Source: Nocardia tengchongensis
GTDB taxonomy: Bacteria; Actinomycetota; Actinomycetes; Mycobacteriales; Mycobacteriaceae
DNA length: 64,000 bases
Assembly: GCF_018362975.1 (NCBI RefSeq)
Contig: NZ_CP074371.1
Span: 4,774,001 to 4,838,000 of the forward strand
Direction: 5' to 3'
Under the pieces are notes generated by a model that worked only from the letters and a program-made list of their open reading frames with translations, was not told the DNA's origin and made no database searches. Positions 9,710 through 19,043 of this stretch are shown here, in pieces. Position 1 is the first letter of the stretch; the number at the start of each line of letters is the position of its first letter. Both the position numbers and the translations under genes were made by a program.

Positions 9710-10453
9710 ATGAGCGGCCCGTACGGACCGAATGACGCCCCTGGTCAGGGGGGAGGCAACGATCCGACGCAGCAGTGGAGCGGACAGCAGCCCGCGCCCG
9801 GCGCCGGACCGACTCAGCAGTGGGCCGGCCAGCAGCCGGCCCAGCCGACCGCGCAGTGGGGCGACCCGTCGCAGCAGCAGCAGCAGCCCGGGCAGCAGCC
9901 GTGGGGTCAGTCCCAGCCGCAGCAGCCGGCGCAGCCCTGGGGACAGTCGCAGCCGCAGCAGCCGGCCCAGCAGTGGGGGCAGAGCCAGCCGCAGTGGCAG
10001 CAGCCGCAGGGTGAGCAGCAGTGGGGGCAGTCGCAGCCGCAGTGGCCGCAGCAGGGTCAGCCGGGGCAGCCCGGTCAGCCGGACTGGAACCAGCAGGCCG
10101 GGCAGCAGTGGCCGCAGCCGGGTCAGTCGGCGCCCGCGGGTAAGAAGAAGACCGGTCTGGTCATCGGGATCATCGCGGCGGTCGTGGTGGTGCTGGCCGC
10201 GGTCGGTGGCGGCCTGGCCTGGCTGCTGAGCAAGGATCAGCTCGACAACAGTGCCGTGCAGTCCGGGGTGCAGAAGGTCCTCAAGGACACCTACGGCATC
10301 GACGACGTGCAGGACGTGAAGTGCCCCTCGGGTCAGAAGGTCGAGGTGGACAAGACCTTCGACTGCACCCTCAAGGTGGGTGGCGAGAACAAGAAGGTCA
10401 CCATCAAGATCACCAAGGATGACGGCACCTACGAGGTCGGCCGCCCGAGCTGA
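9710..10453 (+). CDS. Gln/Pro-rich membrane protein with DUF4333 domain
   Basis: 247 residues. The first ~140 are a low-complexity Gln/Pro/Trp-rich segment with repeated WGQSQPQ-like units (bases about 9850-10060). A single membrane helix follows a KKK stop-transfer-like patch (TGLVIGIIAAVVVVLAAVGG), then an extracytoplasmic DUF4333 domain at about 175-247 with a Cys pair (VKCPSGQKVEVDKTFDCTLK) that could form a disulfide. The position after helY matches Rv2091c of M. tuberculosis. DUF4333 domains occur in actinobacterial cell-envelope proteins; no biochemical function is known to me. A terminator follows. Confidence 0.85.
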   Translation: MSGPYGPNDAPGQGGGNDPTQQWSGQQPAPGAGPTQQWAGQQPAQPTAQWGDPSQQQQQPGQQPWGQSQPQQPAQPWGQSQPQQPAQQWGQSQPQWQQPQGEQQWGQSQPQWPQQGQPGQPGQPDWNQQAGQQWPQPGQSAPAGKKKTGLVIGIIAAVVVVLAAVGGGLAWLLSKDQLDNSAVQSGVQKVLKDTYGIDDVQDVKCPSGQKVEVDKTFDCTLKVGGENKKVTIKITKDDGTYEVGRPS

Positions 10454-10477
10454 TTTTTTTCCGGGGCAATTGTGTTG

Positions 10478-10512
10478 GGCCCGGGTGCGATTGGAGTCGC
10501 GCCCGGGCCTTT
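10478..10512 (+). terminator. Terminator after the DUF4333 gene
   Basis: A 13-bp stem with one G-U pair (ggcccgggtgcga at 10478-10490 with 10497-10509) has the 6-base loop ttggag and is followed by three T. Confidence 0.7.
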
Positions 10513-10593
10513 CCGTTTGCCAGGGGTTGTCTGAGCGCGTTCGGCGAGTAAGGTTGGCCGAAATCTACTGGTTGTTCGTGATCGGGGGGCTTT

Positions 10594-11055
10594 GTGAATC
10601 TCATCGTCAGGAGCATCGGGCTGACGGCGACCGCGCTGGTGGTCGCGGGTGCGGGCCTGGCCACCACGTCCTGTGCCGGGGCCCAGTCCGCGGCCGGGAC
10701 CGTGGCGAAGCCGGCCGCGGCGTCGTTCGCCGCCACCCAGGCCCCCGCCCCCGTGGTCAACGACTGCATCAGCAACCGCACCGTCACGCAACCCTCGAGC
10801 ATGCTGCTGGCCTGCGGGGACGGCGGACTCAGCGTCCGTGACATCGCCTGGAGCAGTTGGGGTCCCGACACCGCCGAAGGCGACGGCACCGAATTCCGCC
10901 GCGTCTGCGAGCCGAGCTGCGCGGCCGGGCACACCGCCAGCGGCGCCACCCACATCACCCTGCGCAAGGTCCAGGACGGCTACTTCACCGAAGCCGCCAT
11001 CACCGACCTCGACGGCAAACCTGAAACCTGGCCGGTGGGACCGATCCGCCACTGA
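10594..11055 (+). CDS. Secreted protein of unknown function
   Basis: 153 residues from GTG 10594. An N-terminal signal peptide (LIVRSIGLTATALVVAGAGL) leads to a TTSCAGAQS segment where Cys could be a lipobox cysteine, although the -3 residue is not ideal. The mature part has Cys residues in VNDCISNRTV, LLACGDGG and RVCEPSCAAGH, consistent with an exported disulfide-bonded domain. Similar small exported proteins with a 'SMLLACGDG...W..W' pattern are common in Nocardia-type genomes and unassigned. It stands alone between two terminators. Confidence 0.75.
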   Translation: MNLIVRSIGLTATALVVAGAGLATTSCAGAQSAAGTVAKPAAASFAATQAPAPVVNDCISNRTVTQPSSMLLACGDGGLSVRDIAWSSWGPDTAEGDGTEFRRVCEPSCAAGHTASGATHITLRKVQDGYFTEAAITDLDGKPETWPVGPIRH

Positions 11056-11060
11056 CGGCA

Positions 11061-11088
11061 ATGGCCGCCCCTCTGAAGGGGCGGCCAT
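11061..11088. terminator. Bidirectional hairpin between convergent genes
   Basis: A perfect 12-bp stem (atggccgcccct at 11061-11072 with 11077-11088) has the tetraloop ctga. It lies between the plus-strand secreted protein (stop at 11055) and the minus-strand lipase (stop at 11108). Confidence 0.75.
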
Positions 11089-11107
11089 TATCCAGTCGTG
11101 CGGGATG

Positions 11108-12337
11108 TCAGCAGTTCGGAGTGGTGGGGCGTCCCATGACTCGATCGTCGAGCCACTTGTAGGCGCCGGGCATCCCGGTGAACGCCGCGCCGATATGGTC
11201 GACGCCCGGTTCGGCGGCGTATTCGACATCCACGCCGCGGCGGCAGTACTCACGCACGACACCGGTCATGCCCCAGTCCGGGATGAGGGTGTCGTGGGTG
11301 TCGTGGAAGACGTAGAGCGGCATGGACGGCGTGGCCTCGGTGCGGGCCAGCGAGTTCTCCTCGATCACCTGCTTGACGCTCGGCAGTTCGAGGATGTTGC
11401 GGACCGTCGAGTACTGGTCCAGGCTGACGCCCTTGGTCTCGGCCAGCAGGTCCGAGAGGCAGCCGTCGGTGAGCGTCTCGGCGAACGCGATGCCCTCGGG
11501 AGTGAAGTAGTCCTGCGGGCGGACCTGATCCGGATACTCGCGGGCCAGGCCGAGCAGCGTTCCCCAGGCGGTGAACCCGACCGTCGGCTGCTTCTCGCTC
11601 AGACCGGCGAGGTCACCCGGCACGCCGCCCTCGGCCGCGCCGAGCACATTCAGTTCGGGCGCGTAGGACTGCTTCAGTTCCGCCGCCCACGCGGTGGCGT
11701 GACCGCCGCCGGAGTAGCCGTACATGACGATCGGCGCGTTCGAAAGGCCCAGCGGGGCAAAGCGTTGCGCGGCCCGGATGCCGTCGAGGACGCCGTGCGC
11801 GGTCTGGTGGCCGGCGATCCAGGCCATGTCCGGACCCTGGTAGTCCGAGGTCACGACGGCGTAGCCGAGCGCCAGCATCGGGGCGATCATGGCCAGGTCC
11901 TGCGACTTCCCGGCCGGCAGGGTGACCGACGGATTACAGGCGAGCCCCAGCGAGTCCATGGCCTGCTGTAGCGAGAGCAGCGGGCGCTGGCCCGGCCCGG
12001 TCCACGGCCGGTCCGGCATCAGCACCGTGGTTGTCGTGGTCACCGGGCGGCCGAACGAATCGGTGGTGCGATACAGCAGCTGGGTGGCATTGACGACCGG
12101 CCATTCGACGCCCGCCGGGAACCCGACCCCGACCTCACGGTTGTCGATGACATCACCGTTGGCGTACCCGGACAGATCTGTCGGTCCACGGAACCAGCTG
12201 TCCGCCAACGGAGTCGGACCGGGCAGTGGTTGGGCGGCCGTCGCCGGGCCCGCCCCGACCGTCGCCGATATCGCCGATGCCGCGAAAATGCCCAGCAGAG
12301 TTCTCATTGACGCGCGCAACGTGAAACCTTCCCTCAT
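11108..12337 (-). CDS. Secreted lipase (secretory lipase family)
   Basis: 409 residues with an N-terminal signal peptide (MRTLLGIFAASAISATVGAG, then PATAAQP). The alpha/beta-hydrolase core resembles the LIP secretory triacylglycerol lipase family: nucleophile elbow GYSGGG, preceded by the strand PIVMYG, a late Asp in FHDTHDTLIPDWG, and His in GVDHIGAAF. Predicted to hydrolyse acylglycerols or other esters outside the cell. ATG 12337 gives the longest form; TTG 12319, seven bases after GAAGG, or ATG 12307 would give a more typical signal-peptide N-terminus. Oxyanion or lid residues cannot be assigned by eye. Confidence 0.82.
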   Translation of the reverse strand: MREGFTLRASMRTLLGIFAASAISATVGAGPATAAQPLPGPTPLADSWFRGPTDLSGYANGDVIDNREVGVGFPAGVEWPVVNATQLLYRTTDSFGRPVTTTTTVLMPDRPWTGPGQRPLLSLQQAMDSLGLACNPSVTLPAGKSQDLAMIAPMLALGYAVVTSDYQGPDMAWIAGHQTAHGVLDGIRAAQRFAPLGLSNAPIVMYGYSGGGHATAWAAELKQSYAPELNVLGAAEGGVPGDLAGLSEKQPTVGFTAWGTLLGLAREYPDQVRPQDYFTPEGIAFAETLTDGCLSDLLAETKGVSLDQYSTVRNILELPSVKQVIEENSLARTEATPSMPLYVFHDTHDTLIPDWGMTGVVREYCRRGVDVEYAAEPGVDHIGAAFTGMPGAYKWLDDRVMGRPTTPNC

Positions 12338-12404
12338 CAGCTCTCAGTCTCCGCCGATCAGGGTAGCCCGACGATTGCTGATATCGGTCATCAGCGCGCG
12401 TGAA

Positions 12405-13375
12405 TCAGCGTGCGGCCATGGCCTTGACGAGGCGTTTGACCGGGCTCTCGGCGTTGTAGGCGGTGGCCAGGGCGGTCAGTCGATCCGGGTCCGCCGGGGT
12501 GGTGGGCAGGAGGTCCGGGCCGGAGTGGTCGACCTGGGCGTCGCGGACGACCCGGACCACCGGGGCGGCGGCCTTCAGATAGTCTTCGGCGGCAACGAGT
12601 TTCGCGCGCACACCCTTGGCGAGATCGGAATCCGGGTCGGCGGCCGCGGACCGCAGTGCTTCCACCGAGCCGAACTTGGTGATCAGCTGGGCCGCGGACT
12701 TGTCGCCGATGCCCGCCACGCCCGGCAGGCCGTCGGAGGCGTCGCCGCGCAGGGTCGCCATATCGGCGTAGGCGGGGCCCGCGTTCTCTTCCGGCACACC
12801 GTATTTGGCCGACACCTCGGCCGGGCCCCACAACTCGGCCTTGGCCAGCCCACGCCCGACATAGAACACCCGCACCGGCGGCGTGGGCGTATCGCGCACC
12901 AGCTGCAGCAGATCGCGGTCGCCACTGACGACGATCACCTCGTCGGTGCCCTCCCGCGTGGCGAGCGTGCCGATGACGTCATCGGCCTCCAGCCCCGCCG
13001 CGCCCGCCGTCGCGATCCCTGCGGCCGCCAGCACCTCCATGATCATGTCCACCTGCGGCGTCAGCGTGTCCGGCACCTCTTCGGCCACCACCCCCGCGAC
13101 CGGCTCACCGGCATCCTCGGCCACCCGATGCGCCTTGTACGACGGCAGCAGATCCACCCGGAACTGCGGCCGCCAATCCAGATCCAGGCACACACCACCA
13201 GCCGACTCGGCCCGTGCTGCTTGACCAGCGCCGCGATCATGTCGGTGAATCCGCGCAGCGCGTTCACCGGCCGCCCGTCGGGCGCGGTGATCTTCTCCGG
13301 GATCGCATAGAACGCCCGGAACCACAGACTGGCCCCATCGAGCAGCAGCAGCGGACCGGCGGCAGGGTTGCTCAT
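12405..13375 (-). CDS. 5'-3' exonuclease, DNA polymerase I N-terminal type (frameshifted)
   Basis: Flap/5'-3' exonuclease like M. tuberculosis Rv2090. The true N-terminus starts at ATG 13375 ([20 protein letters not shown]), with [16 protein letters not shown]. At 13188-13194 the frame breaks: dropping one CA repeat unit from ggcacacacc restores [15 protein letters not shown], exactly the expected join. The second half carries the metal-binding and H3TH motifs: [45 protein letters not shown]. The dinucleotide run makes an indel error or slippage likely. It forms a minus-strand neighbour to pepE, as in mycobacteria. Confidence 0.87.
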
Positions 13376-13902
13376 AGCGCTCGACCCTACCGCCGACCTC
13401 CGACACCCTGATGGATGGCGTGGCGGGGAATCGGTCTCCCGGATTCGCGCCCCGGCCCACCGAATTCGCCGCGGGCGGCGCAGGCATTCAGCGCCGGACC
13501 GCAGACGCACGAGGCGAAACGAGTGTGTGGTGTGTCGCGCCTGTAGATGCGTTTTGTGCTGCGGTCGAGACACGGAGCGGCGTGGCCGGTGCCGGCGAAC
13601 GTACTCGCGGAGGTACGGCTGGGCGGCGGGCGGCAACCTGGCGGTCACGTTGACGCAGGGCCATCGTGGTTGCGATGTGGTGGGCCTGCTCGCGTGGCGT
13701 TGCGGTGCGGCACGGTTGCCGGACGCCGACGCGCGCGGTGGGTGTCGGTGCGACGCAGCGCACAAGTGGCGCGTTCCCGGGGCGAAAGGTGGTCGGGGGC
13801 AGGGTGGTCGGGTGACCCGGGGGTGGTGGTACCGGTGTGGCGGGGGTGCGAAGTTCGGCGGTGGCTGGAGGGTGGCGGGGTGGGGGAGTAGCGTCGGTGG
13901 GC
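13376..13902. other. 527-bp gene-free interval between the exonuclease and pepE
   Basis: No gene is supported here. Open frames exist on both strands, but they are Arg/Pro- or Gly-rich shadows without start-site support. The segment contains a TG-rich stretch near 13521-13535 and a G-rich run toward pepE. A likely -10 element TAGCGT at 13888-13893 lies 9 bases before the pepE ATG, which would make that transcript nearly leaderless. Confidence 0.5.
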
Positions 13903-15030
13903 ATGAGCTCTCATGACGAGTCACGGTTCGCGGCGGAGGTCTACGGGGCGCGCCTGGAGGCGGCCGCCCGGTTGGCGCGGGATGCGCATCTGGACGCGCT
14001 GCTCATTACACCCGGCCCTGACCTGCGGTTTCTCATGGGTTCGCGGGCGCAGTCGTTCGAGCGGCTGACCTGCCTGGTGATCCCGGCCAGCGGGGAGACG
14101 CCGTCGGTGGTGATCCCGAAACTGGAGCTGGCCTCGCTGCGCGGCTCGGCGGCCGGTGAGCTGGGGTTGCAGATCGTGGACTGGGTGGACGGGGTGGACC
14201 CGTATCGCATCGTGCGGAGCGTGCTCAATGCCGGTGCGCGCGTGGCGGTCACCGATGCCATGCCCGCCCTGCACCTGCTGCCCATCGCCGATCAGTTTGG
14301 CGCGCTACCGGTTTCGGCCACCCCGATGCTGCGGCAGCTGCGAATGCGCAAGGACCCCAGCGAGACCGAGGCCCTGCGCCGCGCCGGCGCGGCCATCGAC
14401 CGGGTGCACGCCCGCATGGGTGAGTTCCTGCGTCCCGGCCGCACCGAGGCCGAGGTGGGCGCCGACATCGCCGCGGCCATCGTCGCGGAGGGCCACACCG
14501 AGGCCGACTTCGTGATCGTGGGCAGTGGCCCGCACGGCGCGGACCCGCATCACATGGTCTCCGATCGCGTGATCGAGCCCGGCGACGTCGTCGTGATCGA
14601 CATCGGCGGCCCGGTCGAGCCCGGCTACTTCTCCGACTCCACCCGCACCTACGTGCTCGGTGAGCCTGACGAGGAGGTGGCCGCCCAGTTCGCCGAACTG
14701 GAACGCGCCCAGGCCGCCGCGGTCGCGGCCGTGCGTCCCGGCGTCACCGCCGAATCCATCGATGCCGCCGCCCGCGACGTGCTCGCCGCCGCCGGTCTGG
14801 CCGACTATTTCGTCCACCGCACCGGCCACGGCATCGGCCTGTCCGTGCACGAGGAGCCCTACATCGTGGCGGGCAACGACCTCGTCCTCGAGGAGGGCAT
14901 GGCCTTCAGCATCGAGCCCGGCATCTACTTCCCGGGCCAGTGGGGCGCTCGCATCGAGGACATCGTCATCGTCACCGCCGACGGCTGCGAGTCGATGAAC
15001 AAGCGCCCGCACAGCCTGACGACCCTCTAG
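13903..15030 (+). CDS. pepE: Xaa-Pro dipeptidase/aminopeptidase, M24 family
   Basis: Cytosolic metallopeptidase removing N-terminal residues next to proline. 375 residues from ATG 13903, equal to M. tuberculosis PepE. The N-terminal creatinase-like domain spans about 1-130. The pita-bread catalytic domain shows the five metal ligands: Asp in [10 protein letters not shown] and SDSTRTYV, His in [15 protein letters not shown], Glu in FSIEPGIY and [15 protein letters not shown] at 13888 suggests a nearly leaderless transcript. Its stop overlaps the convergent serine hydrolase gene by 4 bp. Confidence 0.93.
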   Translation: MSSHDESRFAAEVYGARLEAAARLARDAHLDALLITPGPDLRFLMGSRAQSFERLTCLVIPASGETPSVVIPKLELASLRGSAAGELGLQIVDWVDGVDPYRIVRSVLNAGARVAVTDAMPALHLLPIADQFGALPVSATPMLRQLRMRKDPSETEALRRAGAAIDRVHARMGEFLRPGRTEAEVGADIAAAIVAEGHTEADFVIVGSGPHGADPHHMVSDRVIEPGDVVVIDIGGPVEPGYFSDSTRTYVLGEPDEEVAAQFAELERAQAAAVAAVRPGVTAESIDAAARDVLAAAGLADYFVHRTGHGIGLSVHEEPYIVAGNDLVLEEGMAFSIEPGIYFPGQWGARIEDIVIVTADGCESMNKRPHSLTTL

Positions 15031-16166
15031 GCCGCGTAAAGCCAGAAGTCGCGCATGATCTGCTCCGGCACCGGGCTGTCCGCGGCCACCTGGGTCAGCA
15101 GGATGGCGACGGTGCCGGTGGCGGGGACGATGTGCGCGCTGGTGCCGGTGCCGCCGACCCAGCCGTAGCGGCCTGGTGTATTCCACGGGTCGCGGCGCTC
15201 GATGTCGACCGATCCGCCGCAGCCCCAGCCCTGGCCCTCCAGGAAGAGATCGCCGAGGGCCCGTTGGGTCGCGGTGGTGTGGTCGGTGGTCATCAGGCGG
15301 ACGGCATTGGCGGACAGCAGCTTCCGGCCGTCCGGGGTGAGTCCCTCGGCGAGCAGCAGTCGCGCGAAGCGCAGCCAGTCGCCCGCCGTGCCCGCCAGGC
15401 CGCCGTGTCCCAGAGGGAAGGCCGGTGCTGTGCTCCACTGGCCGTCCGGGGCGTCGGCGAGTTCGAGACCGGCATCGCCGCGGCGGTAGTAGCTGGTGAA
15501 GCGGTCACGCTTCGCGGCGGGGACGGTGAAACCGGTGTCCGCCATGCCCAGTGGCTCGAACAGTCGCTCGGCTAGGAATTCGGGAAGTGCCCGCCCGGAC
15601 GCGCGGGCGACGAGCGCGCCCTGCAGTGTGGAGCAGGTGTCGTAGAGCCAGGCTGTGCCCGGCTGGGTCAACAGCGGCAAGGCCGCCAGTTCCGCGAGCC
15701 AGTCGTCCATGGCCGGGTAGCTCTGCGGCTCGCGGCCGTCGCGCTGTACCGGGAACAGCGCCCGCACCGCGGGCAACTCGAAATCGCTCGCCCAGCCATA
15801 GCCGGCCCGGGAGGTGAGCAGGTCGAAGACAGAGATCGGGCGATGCGCGGGCACCACCTCGTCGAGGGGACTGCCCGGGGTGCGGACCACCCGGGGGTGG
15901 GTCAGTTCGGGCAGCCACGGAGCGATCGGGTCGTGCAACCCGAACACTCCGTCCTCGACGAGCATCAGCACCGCCGCGGCGGTCAGCGGCTTGGTGATGG
16001 ACGCCCAGCGGAACAGCGAATCCGGGGTCATCGCCACCGTGCTGCCCGCATGGGCCGACCCGACGGCGGCGGTCTCCACCCGGTCGCCGCGCGCGATCAG
16101 GCCGACCGCACCGGGGACGCCGCCGGAGTCGACGTGTGCCTGCAACACTTCTCGGAGCGTGGACAT
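15027..16166 (-). CDS. Beta-lactamase-fold serine hydrolase (class C-like esterase)
   Basis: 379 residues of the penicillin-binding-protein/class C beta-lactamase fold. The SxxK motif is SITK in LFRWASITKPLTAAA, the YxN-type position is YDT in WLYDTCSTLQGAL, and the HxG/KTG-like motif is probably GWVGGTG near the C-terminus. No signal peptide is seen, so a cytosolic esterase or amidase is more likely than a true beta-lactamase. The substrate cannot be read from sequence. ATG 16166 (MSTLREVLQAHVDSGGVPGA) fits the family's usual beginning. Confidence 0.86.
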   Translation of the reverse strand: MSTLREVLQAHVDSGGVPGAVGLIARGDRVETAAVGSAHAGSTVAMTPDSLFRWASITKPLTAAAVLMLVEDGVFGLHDPIAPWLPELTHPRVVRTPGSPLDEVVPAHRPISVFDLLTSRAGYGWASDFELPAVRALFPVQRDGREPQSYPAMDDWLAELAALPLLTQPGTAWLYDTCSTLQGALVARASGRALPEFLAERLFEPLGMADTGFTVPAAKRDRFTSYYRRGDAGLELADAPDGQWSTAPAFPLGHGGLAGTAGDWLRFARLLLAEGLTPDGRKLLSANAVRLMTTDHTTATQRALGDLFLEGQGWGCGGSVDIERRDPWNTPGRYGWVGGTGTSAHIVPATGTVAILLTQVAADSPVPEQIMRDFWLYAA

Positions 16167-16271
16167 GGTTCTCCCTCTCGGATGCGCACTCTGGAGAAGG
16201 GACGTGCCGGGCGCCGCAAAGTAATCGGCCGCGCCCGGACCCGGACCGCGAGGATCCGACCACGATCATCT

Positions 16272-16334
16272 CCGGGAGCCGGGAGCCGGGAGCCGGGAGC
16301 CGGGAGCCGGGAGCCGGGAGCCGGGAGCCGGGAG
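16272..16334. repeat. Heptanucleotide tandem repeat, 9 copies
   Basis: Nine uninterrupted, identical copies of ccgggag occupy 63 bp between the serine hydrolase start (16166) and the end of the split-barrel enzyme gene (16352). As 7 is not a multiple of 3 and the region is intergenic, copy number could vary without affecting a protein. Confidence 0.95.
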
Positions 16335-16351
16335 CCCGGGCTCGCGGCAGA

Positions 16352-16780
16352 TCAGTGGCCGGCGGCCGGGTTGTCTCCCTTGAAGACGCTGCTGGCCAGG
16401 ACACGCTGGACATCGATGGCGATGACGACGCGGGTCGGGTTCTCGCGGGGCTGGCGGTAGCGGCCGGCGTAGCGGTCGACGGCGTCGGCCACCGCGGCCG
16501 GGTCGTCGAGGACGGTGGCGGGGCCTTCGAGGGTGATCCAGCGGGGGCCGTCGACCTGGCTCACGGCCGCGTAGCCGGAGCGGCGCACATTGTTGACCTT
16601 CACCGATCCGTCGTTGGTGATGATGCGCGCGATCCCGGCCTCGGGGTCCCAGGTGAAGCCGACGGCGACGACGTGCGGGGTGCCGTCGGCGCGCAGGGTG
16701 GACAGGGTGGCCAGGTGGCGCTCGGTGACGAAGTCGGCGGCGGCGGGGGACAGTTCGGGGCGTGCGGCGGTGCTGGTCAT
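16352..16780 (-). CDS. PPOX-class F420-dependent split-barrel enzyme (Rv2074-like)
   Basis: 142-residue flavin/deazaflavin split-barrel protein. Motifs: LSPAAADFVTERHLATLSTL, DGTPHVVAVGFTWDPEAG, and SYAAVSQVDGPRWITLEG-like strands (GYAAVSQVDGPRWITLEGPA). It resembles M. tuberculosis Rv2074, described as an F420H2-dependent biliverdin reductase, and lies next to the SDR and cobL genes in the same neighbourhood (Rv2074-Rv2073c-Rv2072c). The cofactor assignment comes from family knowledge. It is divergent from the SDR gene. Confidence 0.85.
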   Translation of the reverse strand: MTSTAARPELSPAAADFVTERHLATLSTLRADGTPHVVAVGFTWDPEAGIARIITNDGSVKVNNVRRSGYAAVSQVDGPRWITLEGPATVLDDPAAVADAVDRYAGRYRQPRENPTRVVIAIDVQRVLASSVFKGDNPAAGH

Positions 16781-16847
16781 GATTCGACGCTAGCAATCCT
16801 GCGTCGGGGGCTCCGGACGGCGGGGCGTGGGTGGCAATATGTGGGCC

Positions 16848-17609
16848 ATGGGTTTCGGATCGCGGGACGTCGACAAGGGCGTCGTACTGGTGCTGGGTGG
16901 GCGCAGTGAGATCGGGCTGGAAGTGGCGCGCCGGCTGTCGCCGGGCCGGGTGGTGATTCTCGCCGCGCGCGGCGCCGACCGGTTACAGGCGCAGACCAAG
17001 GAGTTGCTGATCGCGGAGGCCGCCGCGGTGCACTGCGTCGAGTTCGACGCCGACGACATGGCTTCGCACCAGCCACTGCTGGAGAAGATCATCGCCGAGC
17101 ACGGCAATATCGGCGTCGCGGTGGTGGCGTTCGGCATTCTCGGGGATCAGGCTCGCGCCGAACAGGATCCGGAACACGCCGTCGAGATCGTGCAGACCGA
17201 TTTCGTTGCCCAGGTCAGTGTGCTGACCAGCTTGGCGAACCTGCTGCGTGAGCAGGGCGACGGGCAGATCGTGGTGTTCAGCTCCATCGCGGGCGTGCGG
17301 GTGCGGCGCGCCAACTACGTGTACGGGTCGGCCAAGGCGGGCCTGGACGGTTTCGCCACCGGCCTCCAGATGGCTCTCGAGGGCAGCGGCGTGCACCTGC
17401 TGATGGTGCGGTCCGGCTTCGTCATCGGCCGCATGACCGCGGGCATGAAGCCGGCGATCATGTCCAGCACCCCCGATCAGGTGGCCGACGCGGTGGTGGC
17501 GAGCCTGTACCGGCGCGCCCGCAATGTCGATGTGCCGCGCCGGATCCGACTGCTGTTCACGGCCATGCGATTCACCCCGTACTCCGTGTGGCGGCGGGCC
17601 CGTCGATGA
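16848..17609 (+). CDS. Short-chain dehydrogenase/reductase (Rv2073c-like)
   Basis: 253-residue SDR. The nucleotide motif is VLVLGGRSEIGLEVARRL (variant of TGxxxGIG) and the active site shows Ser in VVFSSIAGVRVRR with YVYGSAKAG (YxxxK). The C-terminal part (MTAGMKPAIMSSTPDQVADA, RNVDVPRRIRLLFTAMRFTP) resembles decaprenylphosphoryl-ribose 2-epimerase-type SDRs (DprE2), but position and overall form match Rv2073c. The substrate is unknown. ATG 16848 is chosen; the stop overlaps the cobL ATG (ATGA). Confidence 0.87.
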   Translation: MGFGSRDVDKGVVLVLGGRSEIGLEVARRLSPGRVVILAARGADRLQAQTKELLIAEAAAVHCVEFDADDMASHQPLLEKIIAEHGNIGVAVVAFGILGDQARAEQDPEHAVEIVQTDFVAQVSVLTSLANLLREQGDGQIVVFSSIAGVRVRRANYVYGSAKAGLDGFATGLQMALEGSGVHLLMVRSGFVIGRMTAGMKPAIMSSTPDQVADAVVASLYRRARNVDVPRRIRLLFTAMRFTPYSVWRRARR

Positions 17610-18850
17610 CGGACGCCCCGCTGCCGTCGCTCCCGATTCCGGTCATCGGAATCGGGGCCGACGGCTGGGACGGTCTGGGCGGCCCGGCACGGCGTGCGAT
17701 CGCCGCCTGCGAGGTATTGCTCGGCTCCGCACGGCAATTGGCGTTGATCCCCGACGGTGAGACCGGCGCCGAACGTGTGCCGTGGCCCTCGCCGCTGATG
17801 CCCGCGCTGCCGGGACTGCTGCAGCAGTATGCGGGCCGCAAGCTCGGTGTTCTCGCCAGCGGCGACCCCATGTTCTTCGGCATCGGCGTGACCTTGACGA
17901 AACTGGTCGGGGCGCAAGCCTTGCGGGTGCTGCCGCAGCCGTCGTCGGTGTCGCTGGCGTGTGCCCGGCTCGGATGGGCGCTGGACGCGACCCCGGTGGT
18001 TAGCGCTGTCGGGCGGCCGGTGGAGACCGTGCTCCCGGAATTGTCCGGTGGCCGTAGGCTTCTCGTCCTGAGCTCCGACGAGCACACACCCGCGTCGGTG
18101 GCTGCACTATTGGCGCGCAATGGATTCGGCGAGTCGACCCTCACCGTTCTGGAGCAGCTGGGCGGACCCGGCGAACGCGTCCTGGCCGGTTCGGCCGCGC
18201 ACTGGGAGCACCCCGCCGGGGACGCGTTGAACATCGTCGCCATCGACTGTGTCGCCGCCCCCTCGGCCGCGCGCCTGACCCGCATCCCCGGCCTGCCGGA
18301 CGAGGTCTACGGCGGTGACGGCCAGCTCACCAAGTCCGAGGTGCGCGCCCTCACCCTGTCCGCCCTCGCTCCCGCGCCCGGCGAACTGCTGTGGGATGTC
18401 GGCGGCGGTTCGGGCACCATCGCGATCGAATGGTGCCGCACCGACCCGTCCTGCCGCGCGATCACTTTCGAACGCCTGGAAAGCCGCCGCAAGCAGATCG
18501 CAGAGAACGCCGCGGAGCTCGGCGTCCCGGCCGTCGGCGTCCACGGCGCGGCCCCCGGCGCATTCGCCGACCTGCCCGCGCCGGATGCGATCTTCATCGG
18601 TGGCGGCCTGACCCAGCCCGACATGTTCGACGCCTGCTGGTCCCGCCTGCGCCCCGGCGGCCGCCTGGTCGCGAGCGCGGTCACCGCCGAATCCGATGCC
18701 CTGCTGCTGCAACTGGCCGACCGCCACGGTGGCGCCCTGCGCCGCTTCCAGATCTACCGCGCTGAACCACTCGGCGGTTTCACCGCGTGGCGCCCCCAAC
18801 TCCCGGTCACCCAGTGGGCCGTCGTGAAGCCCACTGCGGCGCAAGGCTGA
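17606..18850 (+). CDS. cobL: Precorrin-6Y C5,15-methyltransferase (decarboxylating) CobL
   Basis: Bifunctional enzyme of aerobic cobalamin synthesis, methylating C5 and C15 of precorrin-6B with decarboxylation of the C12 acetate. 414 residues. The N-terminal CbiE-type tetrapyrrole methylase half includes VIGIGADGWDGL, VLASGDPMFFGIG and PSSVSLACARLGW. The C-terminal CbiT-type SAM methyltransferase half starts at about 220: LTKSEVRALTLSAL, LLWDVGGGSGTIAIEW, FIGGGLTQPDMFDACW. Both halves look intact. It overlaps the upstream SDR gene by 4 bp. Confidence 0.95.
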   Translation: MTDAPLPSLPIPVIGIGADGWDGLGGPARRAIAACEVLLGSARQLALIPDGETGAERVPWPSPLMPALPGLLQQYAGRKLGVLASGDPMFFGIGVTLTKLVGAQALRVLPQPSSVSLACARLGWALDATPVVSAVGRPVETVLPELSGGRRLLVLSSDEHTPASVAALLARNGFGESTLTVLEQLGGPGERVLAGSAAHWEHPAGDALNIVAIDCVAAPSAARLTRIPGLPDEVYGGDGQLTKSEVRALTLSALAPAPGELLWDVGGGSGTIAIEWCRTDPSCRAITFERLESRRKQIAENAAELGVPAVGVHGAAPGAFADLPAPDAIFIGGGLTQPDMFDACWSRLRPGGRLVASAVTAESDALLLQLADRHGGALRRFQIYRAEPLGGFTAWRPQLPVTQWAVVKPTAAQG

Positions 18851-19043
18851 TCGGGCTGGAAGCCGTTCGGCTCCGGAGTTCGACAGGTACCGCGTGGTCG
18901 GGCCACACGAGAAGCGCGCGGCGGCCTTCGATTGCGGCACGCCCCCGACCGTGGTGGTCGGAGGCGCTGGCGGGTCGGGGGCCGCACCGCGGTGTCATCC
19001 GAATCGATGGGTGGGGTGTTACCGGATCACGCCCGCGAGGGCG

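Noticed and set aside
13488..13904. 138-codon Pro/His/Arg-rich frame in the gap before pepE
   Set aside because: Low complexity, no ribosome site or family likeness; overlaps the pepE promoter.
16272..16334. Possible CRISPR array
   Set aside because: Units are 7 bp, contiguous and without spacers; no cas genes are near.
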